Of a stretch of 64,000 nucleotides of DNA, positions 47,400-58,199 are shown piece by piece. Numbering within the stretch: the stretch's first letter is position 1; each line of letters opens with the position of its first letter. The stretch comes from Triticum aestivum. Taxonomy: Eukaryota > Streptophyta > Magnoliopsida > Poales > Poaceae. The stretch lies in assembly GCF_018294505.1 (NCBI RefSeq), contig NC_057800.1, positions 170,805,703 through 170,869,702 of the forward strand. Reading direction: 5' to 3'. Position numbers and translations under genes: made by a program. A model generated the notes under the pieces. It saw nothing but the letters and a program-made list of their open reading frames with translations, was not told where the DNA came from and searched no databases.

Positions 47400-48367
47400 T
47401 GTCGGATTTCGGGTTCCGGCAGACCCTTGAGGTTCGAACACTGGGGTGCGCGCGGAGATTTCGCTTCCTAACTACCTGCACCCCTCCGCCTTGCTAAGAT
47501 CTAAGCGATGGAAAGAACAACACAAACGACACAAGGTTTATACTGGTTCGGGCCACCGTTGTGGTGTAATACCCTACTCCAGTGTGTGGTGTGGTGGATT
47601 GCCTATTGGGCCGATGATGATGAACAATACAAGAAAGAACAGCCTCGCGAGGGTCTGCTCTTGGCTGGGGAGATGAACTGCTGGGAGGAGTTCAGTCACC
47701 CTTTTCTCTCTCTCTCTCTCCGTCTACTTGCTTGCTTTCTCTCTGCTAGAGTTCTAACAGATCTCTTCCCGTCGTCCCTCTCTTCTCCCTCCTACTCTGT
47801 GGGTGGCTGGTCCTATTTATAGAGGCCCTGTTCCCAAATATCGAGCGGGAAGGGAGCCAACAATGGCGGGCTAATTTGAAGGGGAACAGCTAGTACTATC
47901 TATCCTGACAAAAGTAGTCTTCGCTTGCACAAAGCTCTGGTGGTGACGCCGTCTTGGGCTCCACAATGACCTCATTCTCGTAGTCCTCCTGGTCTTGGTC
48001 TTGTTGCACCGAAATGGCAACCTTTGCCTGATGCCTCGGTACTCCGCGGCTGCGCTTGCTCCCTTTGCACCAAAGAGGAAAGGAGGACGCTGCGCGGGCT
48101 AGCACCCGCCTGGCGCCTTTGGTCGTCATGGCTTGCGTCACGGGCACCTCGTGAGGTACCCCGCCTTGATCTCTGCGCCTCCTCACGAGCCAGCCTGATG
48201 AGGCCGTGCCTGAGGAAGCTCCGCGTCGTCCGCCCCGCGAGGCTTGGCCCCTCGTGAGGGTCTTGGGTCTGTGTTGGTGAAGATGGGCCATGCTGGGCCC
48301 CCCTTTGATCCACGCCGCAGGACGCAGGCAGGCAAGTCTGGGGACCCCCGTTCCCAGAATGCCGACA
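47400..48367 (-). repeat. Element 2 3' LTR (minus orientation)
   Basis: On the plus strand it runs from 'tgtcggatttcgggttcc' to 'cagaatgccgaca', 968 bp. A minus-strand TATA box lies at 47821-47814 (tataaata). An adjacent purine tract (minus-strand 'ggcccgggggctac') precedes it in element orientation. Confidence 0.9.
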
Positions 48368-48663
48368 GTAGCCCCCGGGCCCAAGGCGCGCCTGGACTTG
48401 GCCGTGCAGGGAGGCGGAAGGGTAAGAGCGAAGCGCCGCGGGCCCTAACAGCCTGCGGCCTTGGGCGCCGCGTGGTGGTTGATTGGACGTGGGCGACACT
48501 GCTCCCCCATGCCTTCCTGATTTTGCGCCATGCTAGGCGGACTCGTAGTTGTACACAGCCGCTCCCCTTTCTGTCGCTCGAGCGCCCTCTATCCTTCCTC
48601 CGCTCGAACTCCAGCTTCTGTTTTCAACCCAATCTCGAACTCCCCCCCCCCTTTTCCATCGCC
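48368..48663 (+). other. Leader/promoter region of element 2 antisense gene
   Basis: About 300 bp between the LTR and ATG 48664. It includes a 'gattggacgtgggcg' word (CCAAT-like on the minus strand), conserved next to the LTR of element 3 (57110-57140), and a C-rich stretch before the ATG. No clear TATA box is seen. Confidence 0.4.
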
Positions 48664-50684
48664 ATGGCTCCAACGAAGAAGGGAAGAGGGAAGAAACCCG
48701 TGTCTCCGCCTGGTCCGCCGCTGTTGGCGGCCCCCGCCGAGAGCTTAGGCAAGGTCAGCTCGGCTCTGGCCACTATCTTCAACGAGTGCGGGAGGACGAC
48801 GGCCTGGCCCGCGTCCCACTCCTCCACCGACAAAACAGTCACCGAGGTCCCGTATTTCGCCGACGCCCTGTGGGCGGGTCTGGTTCCTCCCTTTTCTGAT
48901 TTCTTCAATGCCGTGCTTTCCCACTATCAGATCCACATGATGCATCTGGGTCCTGAATCCATCACCCTCCTTTCGGTCTTCGCCTTTGTTTGCGAGGCTA
49001 TGATGGGCATCCTCCCTTCGGTTGCCTTGCTGCGCCACTTCTTCTCGCTGCGCCTTGTCGACCCTACCCAATGCTGGGCGTGCGTGAGCTTTGTTGCCGC
49101 GTCTAGGACTGCGGCCTCGGGGATAGACTTCAAGCTCCCCCCACCCGCGGCTGGGTTCCGCGAGCGGTGGATGTATGTGGACGCAAGGGTGCCCAGCCCC
49201 CTGCTACCGAAGCCAACTTCGCCTGCTGTCCCCAATTCGGGCTGGGGCCAGGAGACGCTTGAGAGCCCCCGGCTCGTCTTCGTCTGGCACCGCTTCGCGT
49301 TCTTGAGGTCGCTCGGCATGACAGCGCCCAAGGTGGTGAAGGAGTTCCTGCTACGCCGCGTTGCCCCTCTCCAACGCCACTCCTGCCGGATGTGGACCTT
49401 CAGGGGGCGCGATGATCGTATGAGGCTCCAGGAAGAGGACTTGACTCCTGAAGTGCTGAGGACAACGCTCTTGACCCTGACTGGGGACCCCAACCCTGGT
49501 AGCATCCCGCAGGGAGGGGCCTTGCTATACCTCTGCCAGAGCAGGGGCGATTTTGTGAAGCAGATGCCTGTCTTTGATGAGTGGGGGCCGCGCCCCGCCG
49601 GCCTCCAGGGGCCTCGCAAGAATCCAGTTGTGGTGTCCGCCCTTCCAGTCGGCCAAGGCGGATCTTCCTCGAGCGGCGGAGCAGGGAAGCATGAGGCGCC
49701 AGAGGCCGAGGGGGCTCTCGGCGGGCTGACGGCGCCAGGCGACGCTCATGAGGGAGCGGCTCTTGGGGCCCGTGCCGCTGAGGCTGAGGGTGACGAGCAG
49801 CTGCTCTCAGCGCTTGCGACTGAGGCCCCTGAAGCTCCGGCTGCCTCCCTTGGCGAGGCGATTGGCAGCGCGCATCAGGCGGGCGCCCCTGACGCAGATC
49901 GCCTTGATGCTCCTTCTTCGTCACAGGTTGATCCCTGCGCCCAACTCTTGGGCCGCTTCCGCATGGACTTTGAGGTCCTCCAGAAGAGAAGGGAGGCCCT
50001 GGGCGACGATTACCCTTGTCGCCTACTGAAGCGTAGGAAGTACTTCGCCACTGATGAGTAAGCCTTCTGCTTTCCCAGCTCCCGATCCTTCTGTTGCTTT
50101 TACTGACCCTTGCTCTGCAGGCCCCTTCCAGCCGAGTTTGCGGAGACGGCTGAGGTGCCGTCCCCCTTGGCTTCGCCCCCTCCATCGCCCTCAAGTGCCT
50201 CGAGCAGCAGAGCCCTTGTGGTGAAGGCGATCGAAGAGGCGGACCGTCCCGAGGCGCATCGTGGCCCTGCGCACCTCGCGATCCTCTTCCGCAGGCCTTC
50301 TCATGGCATAGCCAGGCTGCCGTGGGCTTCCCGCCTGGTCATGGACTGCAATTGGCTGAGGCGCTCCTTGCGTTCTTCTCTTGGGGACGGGCTGGCCCCA
50401 GGCCGGGCTTCTGGCGCGGCGTGCCCGACCGTCGCGAGGGTGCCAGCCCCCAGCCCCCAGCCCGGAGGGGGGGTGCTGGTCCGTGGCCCCCAACGCTTTC
50501 TTGGGGCAGATGATGGCGTGAAAGACGTGCTCGAGCGCGCTCGGGAGCGTCGCGCTCTCCGCCAAGGATTCCTTCGAAGGGCGGCTGACGCGGTAAGCCT
50601 GCTTGGTGAGGAGCTTGCTGATGAAGACGCGCGCCTTGAGGCCGAGGGCCTGCGCCTGGCTGCAGAGAGGCGCGAGCTGGAGGG
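48664..50684 (+). CDS. Element 2 antisense gene, 5' part (Transposase_28-like, with intron)
   Basis: ATG 48664 (MAPTKKGRGKKP) opens exon 1 to 50057. A 63-bp GT-AG intron (50058-50120; gtaagc..ctgcag) joins in phase to exon 2, which is open to the element 3 insertion at 50684. The N-terminal ~300 residues resemble the 'putative gypsy type transposon' family (Transposase_28): FFNAVLSHYQIHMMHLGPES, FAFVCEAMMGILPSVALLRH, then RERWMYVDARVPS. An acidic Ala/Glu-rich linker follows. The longer frame extending left into the LTR is not used. It is antisense to element 2 and homologous in layout to the element H antisense gene. Unbroken up to 50684. Confidence 0.7.
50058..50120 (+). other. Intron in element 2 antisense gene
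   Basis: The boundaries are 'gatga|gtaagcc' and 'gctctgcag|gcccc'. Reading through would hit TAA at 50059-50061. Removing the 63 bases keeps a single open frame (GAG codon split 2+1). Confidence 0.75.
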
Positions 50685-51624
50685 TGTCGGTGTTCTGGGA
50701 ATGGGGGTCCCCAGACTTGCCTGCCTGCAGCCTGCGGCGTGGCTCAAAGGGGGGCCCAGCACGGCCCATCATCACGAACACAAGACTCAAGACCCTCGTG
50801 AGGGGCCAAGCCTCGCGAGGCGGACGACGTGGAGCTTCCTTAGGCGCGGCCTCATCAGGCTAGCTCACGAGGAGGCGGAGAAATCAAGGCGGGGTACCTC
50901 GCGAGGTGCCCGTGATGCAAGCCATGACGACTCAGGGCGCCAGGCGGGTGCCAGCCCGCGCAGCGTCCTCCTTTCCTCTTTGGTGCAAAGGGAGCAAGCA
51001 CAGCCGCGGAGTACCGAAGCATCAGGCAAAGGTTGCCATTTCGGTGCAACGAGACCAAGACCAGGAGGACTACGAGACGGGGGTCACCGTGGAGCCCAAG
51101 ACGGCGTCATCACCAGAGCTTTGTGCAGGCGAAGACTACTTTTGTCAGGATAGCTGATACTTGCTGTCCCCCTTCAAATTAGCCCGCCATTGTTGGCTCC
51201 CTTCCCGCTCAATATTTGGGAAGAGGACCAGGGCCTCTATAAATAGGACCAGCCGCCCACAGAGCAAGGGGGGTTGGGAAAAAGGGAAGGGGATGCTCGA
51301 TAGAGAGGTTGGAAGCATAGAGAGAGAGAGAAAGGTGGCTGAACTCCTCCCAGCAGTTCATCGCCCCAGCCAAGAGCAGACCCTCGCGAGGCTGTTCTTC
51401 CTTGTATTGTTCATCATCATCAGCCCCAAGAGGCAATCCACCCACCACACACTGGAGTAGGGTATTACACCACAATGGTGGCCCGAACCAGTATAAACCT
51501 TGTGTCTCTTGTGCAGTTCTTTCAGTAGTCTAGATCCTTGCGAGACAGAGAGGTAGAAGACGTAATCTTCGTGCGCACCCCAGAGTTCAAACCTTAAGGG
51601 TCTGCCGGAACCCGAAATACGACA
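50685..51624 (+). repeat. Element 3 5' LTR
   Basis: It begins 'tgtcggtgttctggga' and ends 'cccgaaatacgaca'. The TATA box tataaata lies at 51238-51245. Open frames inside it are not genes. Confidence 0.9.
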
Positions 51625-51626
51625 TT

Positions 51627-51644
51627 TGGCGCGCCAGGTAGGGG
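51627..51644 (+). other. Element 3 primer binding site
   Basis: 'tggcgcgccaggtagggg' starts two bases after the LTR. The equivalent in element 2 is at 61324-61307 on the minus strand with one base changed. Confidence 0.75.
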
Positions 51645-51695
51645 TGCGCCGGAGTTCGTCTTCCACCGCACCGTTCTCTTCCGACCATCGCGTCC

Positions 51696-54600
51696 ATGTC
51701 CGATGCTCGTCGGGCCCGCGCCGAGCGCCAGGCCGCCATCGCTTCCCGCGTCGCCCAGATGGCGCCCGTCGGCGGACACCCTCACCGTTCCCTGTCACCT
51801 GCCATCAACGCCGCCACCGGCCCAGCGGGGGGCGAGCAGAAAGCATCGTCTCAGCATCCATCCGTGCGGCAAGACGGCCGCACCGCTACTCCACCGCTCA
51901 CACCAGCTGGTTCTTTGCCCCGCGCGCTCCGCGCACCCTTGGAGGCTCGAGCTGCGCTCATCACGGCAAATGAGCTCCTGCGCTACCGTCTCGTCGACGA
52001 CGTCTACGAAGAGTGGCTCGACCGCGTCGCCGAGCTCATCCGCGCCGCGGGGGGCTCTCCCGCGCCGTCCGTTCCGCTGTGCCGCACCCCGCCCCGCGCG
52101 GGCAACGAAGCTCCGGGGGCGTACCAGCCGCCTCCTCCCCAAGAAGACGCCATGGCTCCAAGGCGCGTGGCCCCTGGGCAGAACCCGCTCCGTCAGGTGC
52201 CAGCACAGCAAGAACGAAGCTGCCAAGAAGTCCCTCGCCCGCAAGGAGCTGCCCGGGCGCTCCCTGCTCCGGCACGCCGCGACCCTGCTCCGGCTCCGGC
52301 ACGCCAAGACCCCGCACTGCTCCTAGCTGCAGCGCGTGGGGACCCTCAAGACCGAGCTCTCCACCAGCCGAAGCCTTTCGTGGCCACCGCAGGCTGCCGT
52401 GCCTACACCACCGAGCTGCGTAGCGTCGCGTGGCCCGGCAAGTTCAAGCCAGACCTGCCTCCTCGTTACGACGGCACGACTGACCCTGCAGAGTTCCTCC
52501 AGCTCTATGAGCTGGGCATCGAAGCTGCCAGCGGGGACGAGAAGGTCATGGCGAACTGGTTCCCCATGGCGCTCAAGGAAGGAGCTCACACCTGGCTCCT
52601 GAATCTGGCTCCAGGCACGATCTCTTCCTGGGACCAGATGCGCACCCGCTTCATCGCCAACTTCCAAGGTACTCGCGACCGGCCACCCGCCGTGAGCGAC
52701 ATGCGCCGCATCAAGCAACAACCCGGAGAGACCCTGCAAAAGTACATCCAGCGCTTCAACAGCGCGCGCCTCAAGATCCCCAAGGTGTCCGAGGAGGCCA
52801 TCATCTCGGCCTTCTCCGATGGTGTGCGCGATGTCAAGATGAAGGAGGAGCTGGCGATGCATGAAGACCTGTGCACCTCCTTGGAGTTGTTCAACTTGGC
52901 GACCAAGTGCGCCAGGGCTGAGGAGGGACGCCTCTCCCTCCTCGAGCTGCCTGTCGCAGACCCAGAAGAGAAGAAGCCCAAGGCCAAGGATGTGAAGCGC
53001 AAGGGGGCTGCCGTGCTCGCGGCAGAACCAGACACCATGCGGGGCAAAGATCTGCCCGAGTCCTCCAGGGGCGGCCGGTACTGTGTGTACCACGACCTCC
53101 ACACCCACAACACCAACGAATGCCAAGAACTCCGTGCCGTGCGAGAAGGAAGGATCGGCCGTCGTCCTGAACGCGCCGATCGGGGCTACGACCGAGGAGG
53201 AGGAAGAAACGCAGGACGCTGGGAAGACCACGGCCCGCGCCAAGGGTGACGCGATCAACCTCGCGAGGATCGCTGGCGAGACCTGCCTCGCGAGGGGGAC
53301 TGGAGGGATCAGCCTCGTGAGGATCTCCCACAGGGCAACACAGGCCTCCCTCCACTGCCGCCTCAGCCAAGGAGAAACGAGGACTGCCATCGAGACGAAG
53401 GGGCTGGGGGCTTCCAGGAGCCATGCGCAATCGCCTGCATCCTGGGCGGAGCTCAAGCCCCAGCCTCACAACACATCTTCAAGTTTGTCCGCAAAGTGAA
53501 TGTAGTCCTCCCCAGGCTTGAAGCAACACGCCCTCTCAGGTGGTCGGCCTGCTCCATCACATTCAGCTCAGTGGATGAGCTCAAGTGCGCGGCCACAGCC
53601 GGGGTCCTCCCGATGCTTTGCTTCCTAGTCATCAGCAATGTACTGGTCACCAGGACCCTCATAGACGGTGGGGCAGGGCTCAACGTCCTGTCCGTGGAAA
53701 CGTCCAACAATCTCCAAGTGCCTACGACCAGCTTCAGCCAACCAAGCCCTTCTCCGGAGTCACCGACGGCTCCACGGTCCCGATTGGGCAGGTCCGCCTC
53801 CCTGTCACCTTCGGGGCACACAACAACTACCGCACCAAGCTCATCGACTTCGACGTCGCCCACATCCGCCTGCCGTACAACGCCATCCTCGGGTACCCAG
53901 CGCTGGCCAAGTTCATGCCCGTAACTCACCATGGCTACAACGTCCTCAAGATGCCAGGAAGTGGCGGAGTCATCACGGTGCCATGTGAAGAGAAGGATGC
54001 AGTGTGTTCCCTGGAGCGAGCCTTTCAGGCCGCATCACTGGAAGACCCGGATCGCGGAAGCAGGAGGCTTCCCGAGACCACCCCAAGAAGAAGAAGACAT
54101 CGTCCGGACCAGCCCCTCGGGAGGCGGGCCCCTCAGGGCTCGCATCTGCCTAGGGGGAACCTCCTTCCATCGCATAGGAAAGCGCGCCCGGCGCCCTCCT
54201 CAGGCAGGGCTCGGGGGCTCTCCCCTGGAGGGCCACCGACCTGGCCAAGGGTCACGAGGGAGGCGCTTGGGCACCACATGGAGGCGTGTTACGAAGCACG
54301 TTTCCCTCAAGAAGGAGCAAGGCAAGGAAGGTCAGACCCGCAGGAGTTCGTCGACAAGGCCATTCAAGAACTACAGGAATCAAGAATCATGAGAGGTTGC
54401 CGCCGTTTACCGGCTGTGACTCCCCATCCAGGCGGGGATGGTAGGCTGCACGTCTGCATCGACGTACCAGGGCTCAACCAAGTCGCTACGATGGAGCGCC
54501 TCTGGCCCTCGCGAGTGGGGCGCTGCGGGGGTCCGCCCCACAGCTATGTTCGCATGCCTTATGGCTTGCCGAGCGCGGTTGCAACGTGCCAGCGCCTCAT

Positions 54601-54723
54601 GAGGGGCATCATGGAGGCTCAAGAAGGCAGGCATTCCGCAGCCTTGGCGGAGATGGAGATGATTCGCGAAGAGCTACCAGTGCCTCCGGAGCCTCTCGAG
54701 GCCCCTGGGCCTGGGGGCTCGTG
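51696..54723 (+). pseudogene. Element 3 gag-protease with collapsed reverse transcriptase
   Basis: ATG 51696 (MSDARRARAERQ) opens 517 codons. The gag core (YDGTTDPAEFLQLYELGI, TWLLNLAPGTISSWDQM) and a C-H-H-C finger (CVYHDLHTHNTNEC) are clear. TGA 53247-53249 interrupts, but the same frame continues into protease (TLIDGGAGLNVLS) near 53655. A frameshift near 53735 moves to the frame ending at 54723 (FDVAHIRLPYNAILGYPALA). Reverse transcriptase is reduced to FVDKAIQELQESRIM, RLHVCIDVPGLNQ and YVRMPYGLPSA; the catalytic YVDD block, RNase H and integrase are gone. Non-autonomous. Confidence 0.85.
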
Positions 54724-54724
54724 A

Positions 54725-56040
54725 GGATCGGCTTCCGCAGCCCACCGGGTCTGCTGCACCAACACCCCTTCGCCCTCGACACCTTCAGGTGACATCTTAC
54801 AAGTTTCATTTCCAGCTGGGAGCGCCCTCCCAGGGCTGCATCGTTCCCAGGCCGCGTGGGTCTGTCCCTGCGGTATGTATCCCTTTTATTTCATGTCGTT
54901 AGCTTGCTTTGTTGGGGGCGCCCCCCGGGCTGCATCATCCCCAAGTCGCTCGGGCCCGACCCAGTGATGTCTACCTTCCCAGCGTCTATTTGAATGAATC
55001 CTCTCCTTCGCGGCTAACGTGTTTGATCTAGTTGCCTGCTCAACTGACGCCAACTGACGGAATTGCTCCCATAACGGCACGACGCTTGTGCATTGGTCCG
55101 TCCCTACAACGCCGACAAACCTGAATGGCTGAGCTCTGGCCGCGGCAGCCCCGCATGGCGCCACCTCGTCAAGCCTCCAATGCCTCGCCTCCCCTCAGAA
55201 GCAACTAACGGCAGACTAATAATTTTCATGGCAACCTATTCTTCCTTCTATGATGAGTTTATAGGATCCCCTAAGGGAGTTGCGCCAGCAAGGCCCTCGC
55301 GGTGTTCCTTTCACTCTCGTCCGCGCGAACCGCTTGCACGTTAAAGGGGGGGGGTGCCTGAGCATCGCGACTCAGGGCTCCTACTGGCTCTCCAGCCCTT
55401 ACCCTCTGGCCTTGACCACGGCATCGCGACCTGGCATACCAGCGACGGCTGAGACTAGCTCGAGGGCCGGGACCCGAGGACGTAGAGCAGAAAGGGGAGC
55501 AAAGGCGGGGGAGAAGGGGCGCGCGAGGACCTCGCCGAGCGATTCCGCTCCTGCCGACGTGCGGACCCGACGACACACCAGGAGTAATCCCCGACTCTCG
55601 AGATAAGTCACCACCCGAAAGCACCGGCTATCGTAGCACTACCCCCGCACCTAATGCAATTCCGTGTCAGCGACGCCGCTCTCCTTTCTCGCCGAGCGAC
55701 GGCTGCTTGGGCGCCAAAGGGGACCTCCTGAGCATCGCGACTCAGGGGCTCTTACCGGACCCCGAGTTGCTCACCTCCTGGCCTTGACCACGGCATCGCG
55801 ACCTGGCATACCAGCGACGGCTGACGCCGCCTTGGGACTGGGACCTATCGACGCAGAGCACCAAGCCCTCTCGAGGTTCGAAAGGGAGAACTGAGCTAAG
55901 ACGAAATCAGCAACTAGCATAGCTCTACAGCAAGGGTTATGTATTAACAAACAGGATTACAGGCACCTTACAAGCCCCCATGGGGCGCATTTTGATTCCT
56001 CGCAGGGAACGGATCCTAAGGGATGCTAACTAAACGCGCT
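54725..56040. other. Noncoding 3' region of element 3 with a direct repeat pair
   Basis: No gene is seen. A composite repeat is present twice about 370 bp apart: 'gagcatcgcgactcaggg' at 55360 and 55730, each followed by a 'ccttgaccacggcatcgcga' block at 55409 and 55781. GC-rich words of the type 'gggctgcatc' also recur near 54833 and 54928. Confidence 0.7.
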
Positions 56041-56101
56041 CCTGCAAAAGATGCCATCATCAACAGTGGGCCGTCAAGCGCCGGCGCCAACCCCATCCAG
56101 A

Positions 56102-56917
56102 TCAGAGTCGGCGACGGCCAGACGAGCCCGCCCTGCTCCAGGAGCGGCGCCGGCTCGCGGGCTTGTAGCTGTCGTCACTCGTCTCCGGAGTCGCGAAGAT
56201 CTCGCTGGAGTCGCTGGATCCCCCGGCGCCTCCGTCGCCTGCAGAGCCACCAAGGGAGCGGTCAACGGGCCTAGCTCTCACCATGGCGAGGTCTTGGCCA
56301 CCTCTCCCGGGGCAACACTCCAGCCGGCGCCCATCCGCGTCGAAGACCTTGAAGAACATCACCGAAGCGCCATCATACTCCAAGTGGACCGCGAAGACGC
56401 CCCTCACCCTACAAACCCGGGCGATCTCTCTCCAGCCACGAGTCATGTAGACCTCGCCCGGGGCAACGACCGCGACCTCTGCCTCGGTCGCGAGGGCGCT
56501 GCAGCCGGTGTGCTACAGCCGGAGCTCCAAGGGCACCCCCCGCGAGATGATGGAGGCGAAGAAGGGACGCAGGCGGATCCAAGACTGGAGAGGAATGGCG
56601 ACATGGAACACGAACTCTTCGGAGGAGCCCTCGGCATGGACCCCAGGAGGAACAACGCACACCTTCGTGACCCGTCGGCGCCGACGACGGCGCTGACCGC
56701 AGGGATCGGCATCGACCCCTTCGAGGCCCTCGACGTGGGCATACAAGGGAAGCGGGAACCCCGGCGGAGAACGCTCGCACCGAGACCTCGACACCACCTG
56801 ACGGTCCTCCTCGTCCTGGCTGCAGAGGGCGAGCCGTTTCTTAGGCGGGAGCAGGTCTGGTCCCTCTCGAGGAGCCTTTCCCTTCTCCGCTGCAGAGAAC
56901 CGGCGAATCGGAGCCAT
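56102..56917 (-). pseudogene. B3-like ORF on the antisense strand of element 3, one stop
   Basis: ATG 56917 (MAPIRRFSAAEKGKAP) opens a 271-codon frame with one in-frame TAG at 56515-56513, after which the same frame continues to a stop at 56104-56102. Residues ~85-200 look like a B3 DNA-binding fold: FVFHVAIPLQSWIRLRPFF, then GVPLEL, then EVYMTRGWREIARVCRV, then MFFKVFDADGRRL. The C-terminal tail is Ser/Gly/Asp-rich and low complexity. A minus-strand TATA box (tataagta, 57000-56993) lies 76 bp upstream. It occupies the place where related elements carry the Transposase_28-like antisense gene. The overlapping plus-strand frame is a high-GC shadow. Confidence 0.55.
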
Positions 56918-56992
56918 CGCGGCAAGACGGAGCAAGGATCGGGAAGAAGGAGAAGCAAGGAGGGATGGACTGGAAGGGCACGTGTAGTTCCA

Positions 56993-57000
56993 TACTTATA
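56993..57000 (-). promoter_or_regulatory. TATA box for the B3-like antisense ORF
   Basis: 'tataagta' on the minus strand, 76 bp before ATG 56917, in otherwise GC-rich DNA. Confidence 0.5.
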
Positions 57001-57240
57001 GCCAGCGAAGGCCAACCGCCGGCCTTCACGACCACAGGTAATCATGACACGATTTGCATGCAGGGACTTGTCCAACCCGCACGATCACTGAGGCATCATG
57101 GGGAAGCGGAGACGCCCACGTCCAATCAACCGCCACGCGGCGCCCAAGGCCGCAGGCTGTTAGGGCCCGCGGCGCTTCGCCCTTGCCCTTTCGCCTCTCA
57201 CCACGGCCAAGTCCGGATGCTCCTTGGGCCCAGGGGCTAC

Positions 57241-57874
57241 CGTCGGCGTTCTGGGAACGGGGGTCACCAGACTTTCCTGCCTGCGGCCTGCGGCGTGGCT
57301 CAAAGGGGGGCCCAGCACGACCCATCTTCACCAACACAAGACTCAAGACCCTCGCGAGGGGCCAAGCCTCGCGAGGCAGACGACGTGGAGCTTCCTCAGG
57401 CACGGCCTCATCAGGCTGGCTCACGAGGAGGCGGAGAAATCAAGGCGGGGTACCTCGCGAGGTGCCCGTGATGCAAGCCATGACGACTCAGGGCGCCAGG
57501 CGGGTGCCAGCCCGCGCAGCGTCCTCCTTTCCTCTTTGGTGCAAAGGGAGCAAGCGCTGCCGCGGAGTACCGTGGCATCAGGCAAAGGTTGCCATTTCGG
57601 TGCAACGAGACCAAGACCAGGAGGACTACGAGATGGAGGTCACCGTGGAGCCCAAGACGGCGTCATCACCAGAGCTTTGTGCAGGCGAAGACTACTTTTG
57701 TCAGGATAGCTGATACTTGCTGTCCCCCTTCAAATTAGCCCGCCATTGTTGGCTCCCTTCCCGCTCAATATTTGGGAAGAGGACTAGGGCCTCTATAAAT
57801 AGGACCAGCCGCCCACAGAGCAAGGGGGGTTGGGAAAAAAGGAAGGGGATGCTCAATAGAGAGGTTGGAAGCAT

Positions 57875-57905
<31 letters not shown>

Positions 57906-58194
57906 TGGCTGAACTCCTCCCAGCAGTTCATCGCCCCAGCCAAGAGCAGACCCTCGCGAGGCTGTTCTTCCTTGTATTGTTCATCATCATCAGCCCCAAG
58001 AGGCAATCCACCCACCACACACTGGAGTAGGGTATTACACCACAACGGTGGCCCGAACCAGTATAAACCTTGTGTCTCTTGTGCAGTTCTTTCAGTAGTC
58101 TAGATCCTTGCGAGACGGAGAGGTAGAAGACGTAATCTTCGCGCCCACCCCAGAGTTCAAACCTTAAGGGTCTACCGGAACCCGAAATCCGATA
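57241..58194 (+). repeat. Element 3 3' LTR
   Basis: It begins 'cgtcggcgttctggga' (first base T to C) and ends 'cccgaaatccgata' (CA to TA). TATA box at 57794-57801. A (GA)n tract at about 57872-57901 is longer than in the 5' LTR. Confidence 0.9.
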
Positions 58195-58199
58195 GAGGG

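Larger units (their letters stand above)
50685..58194 (+). mobile_element. Element 3: Tat-lineage Gypsy with truncated pol and an antisense B3-like ORF
   Basis: LTRs at 50685-51624 and 57241-58194 are flanked by a perfect 5-bp duplication gaggg (50680-50684 and 58195-58199). It carries gag, protease and a collapsed reverse transcriptase fragment on the plus strand and a B3-like ORF on the minus strand. Integrase is absent. The length plus one TSD is 7515 nt, a multiple of three, so the interrupted host frame resumes in phase. Confidence 0.92.

Noticed and set aside
48244..48663. N-terminal extension of the long plus-strand frame into the LTR
   Set aside because: The frame is open only because the LTR is GC-rich. 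The recognisable protein starts at ATG 48664.
50685..51153. Long open frames running from the antisense gene into the element 3 LTR
   Set aside because: The frame crosses the LTR border and TSD, and the same peptide appears in every LTR copy (57224-57709 and, on the minus strand, 47896-48384 and 61826-62281). It is LTR sequence, not a gene.
56051..57001. 316-codon plus-strand frame opposite the B3-like ORF
   Set aside because: The B3-like motifs are on the minus strand. The plus frame is Arg/Ala/Pro-rich shadow coding in high-GC DNA with no recognisable motif.
57872..57903. (GA)n run
   Set aside because: An ordinary microsatellite expansion of a shorter run present in the paired LTR; useful only as a variable site.
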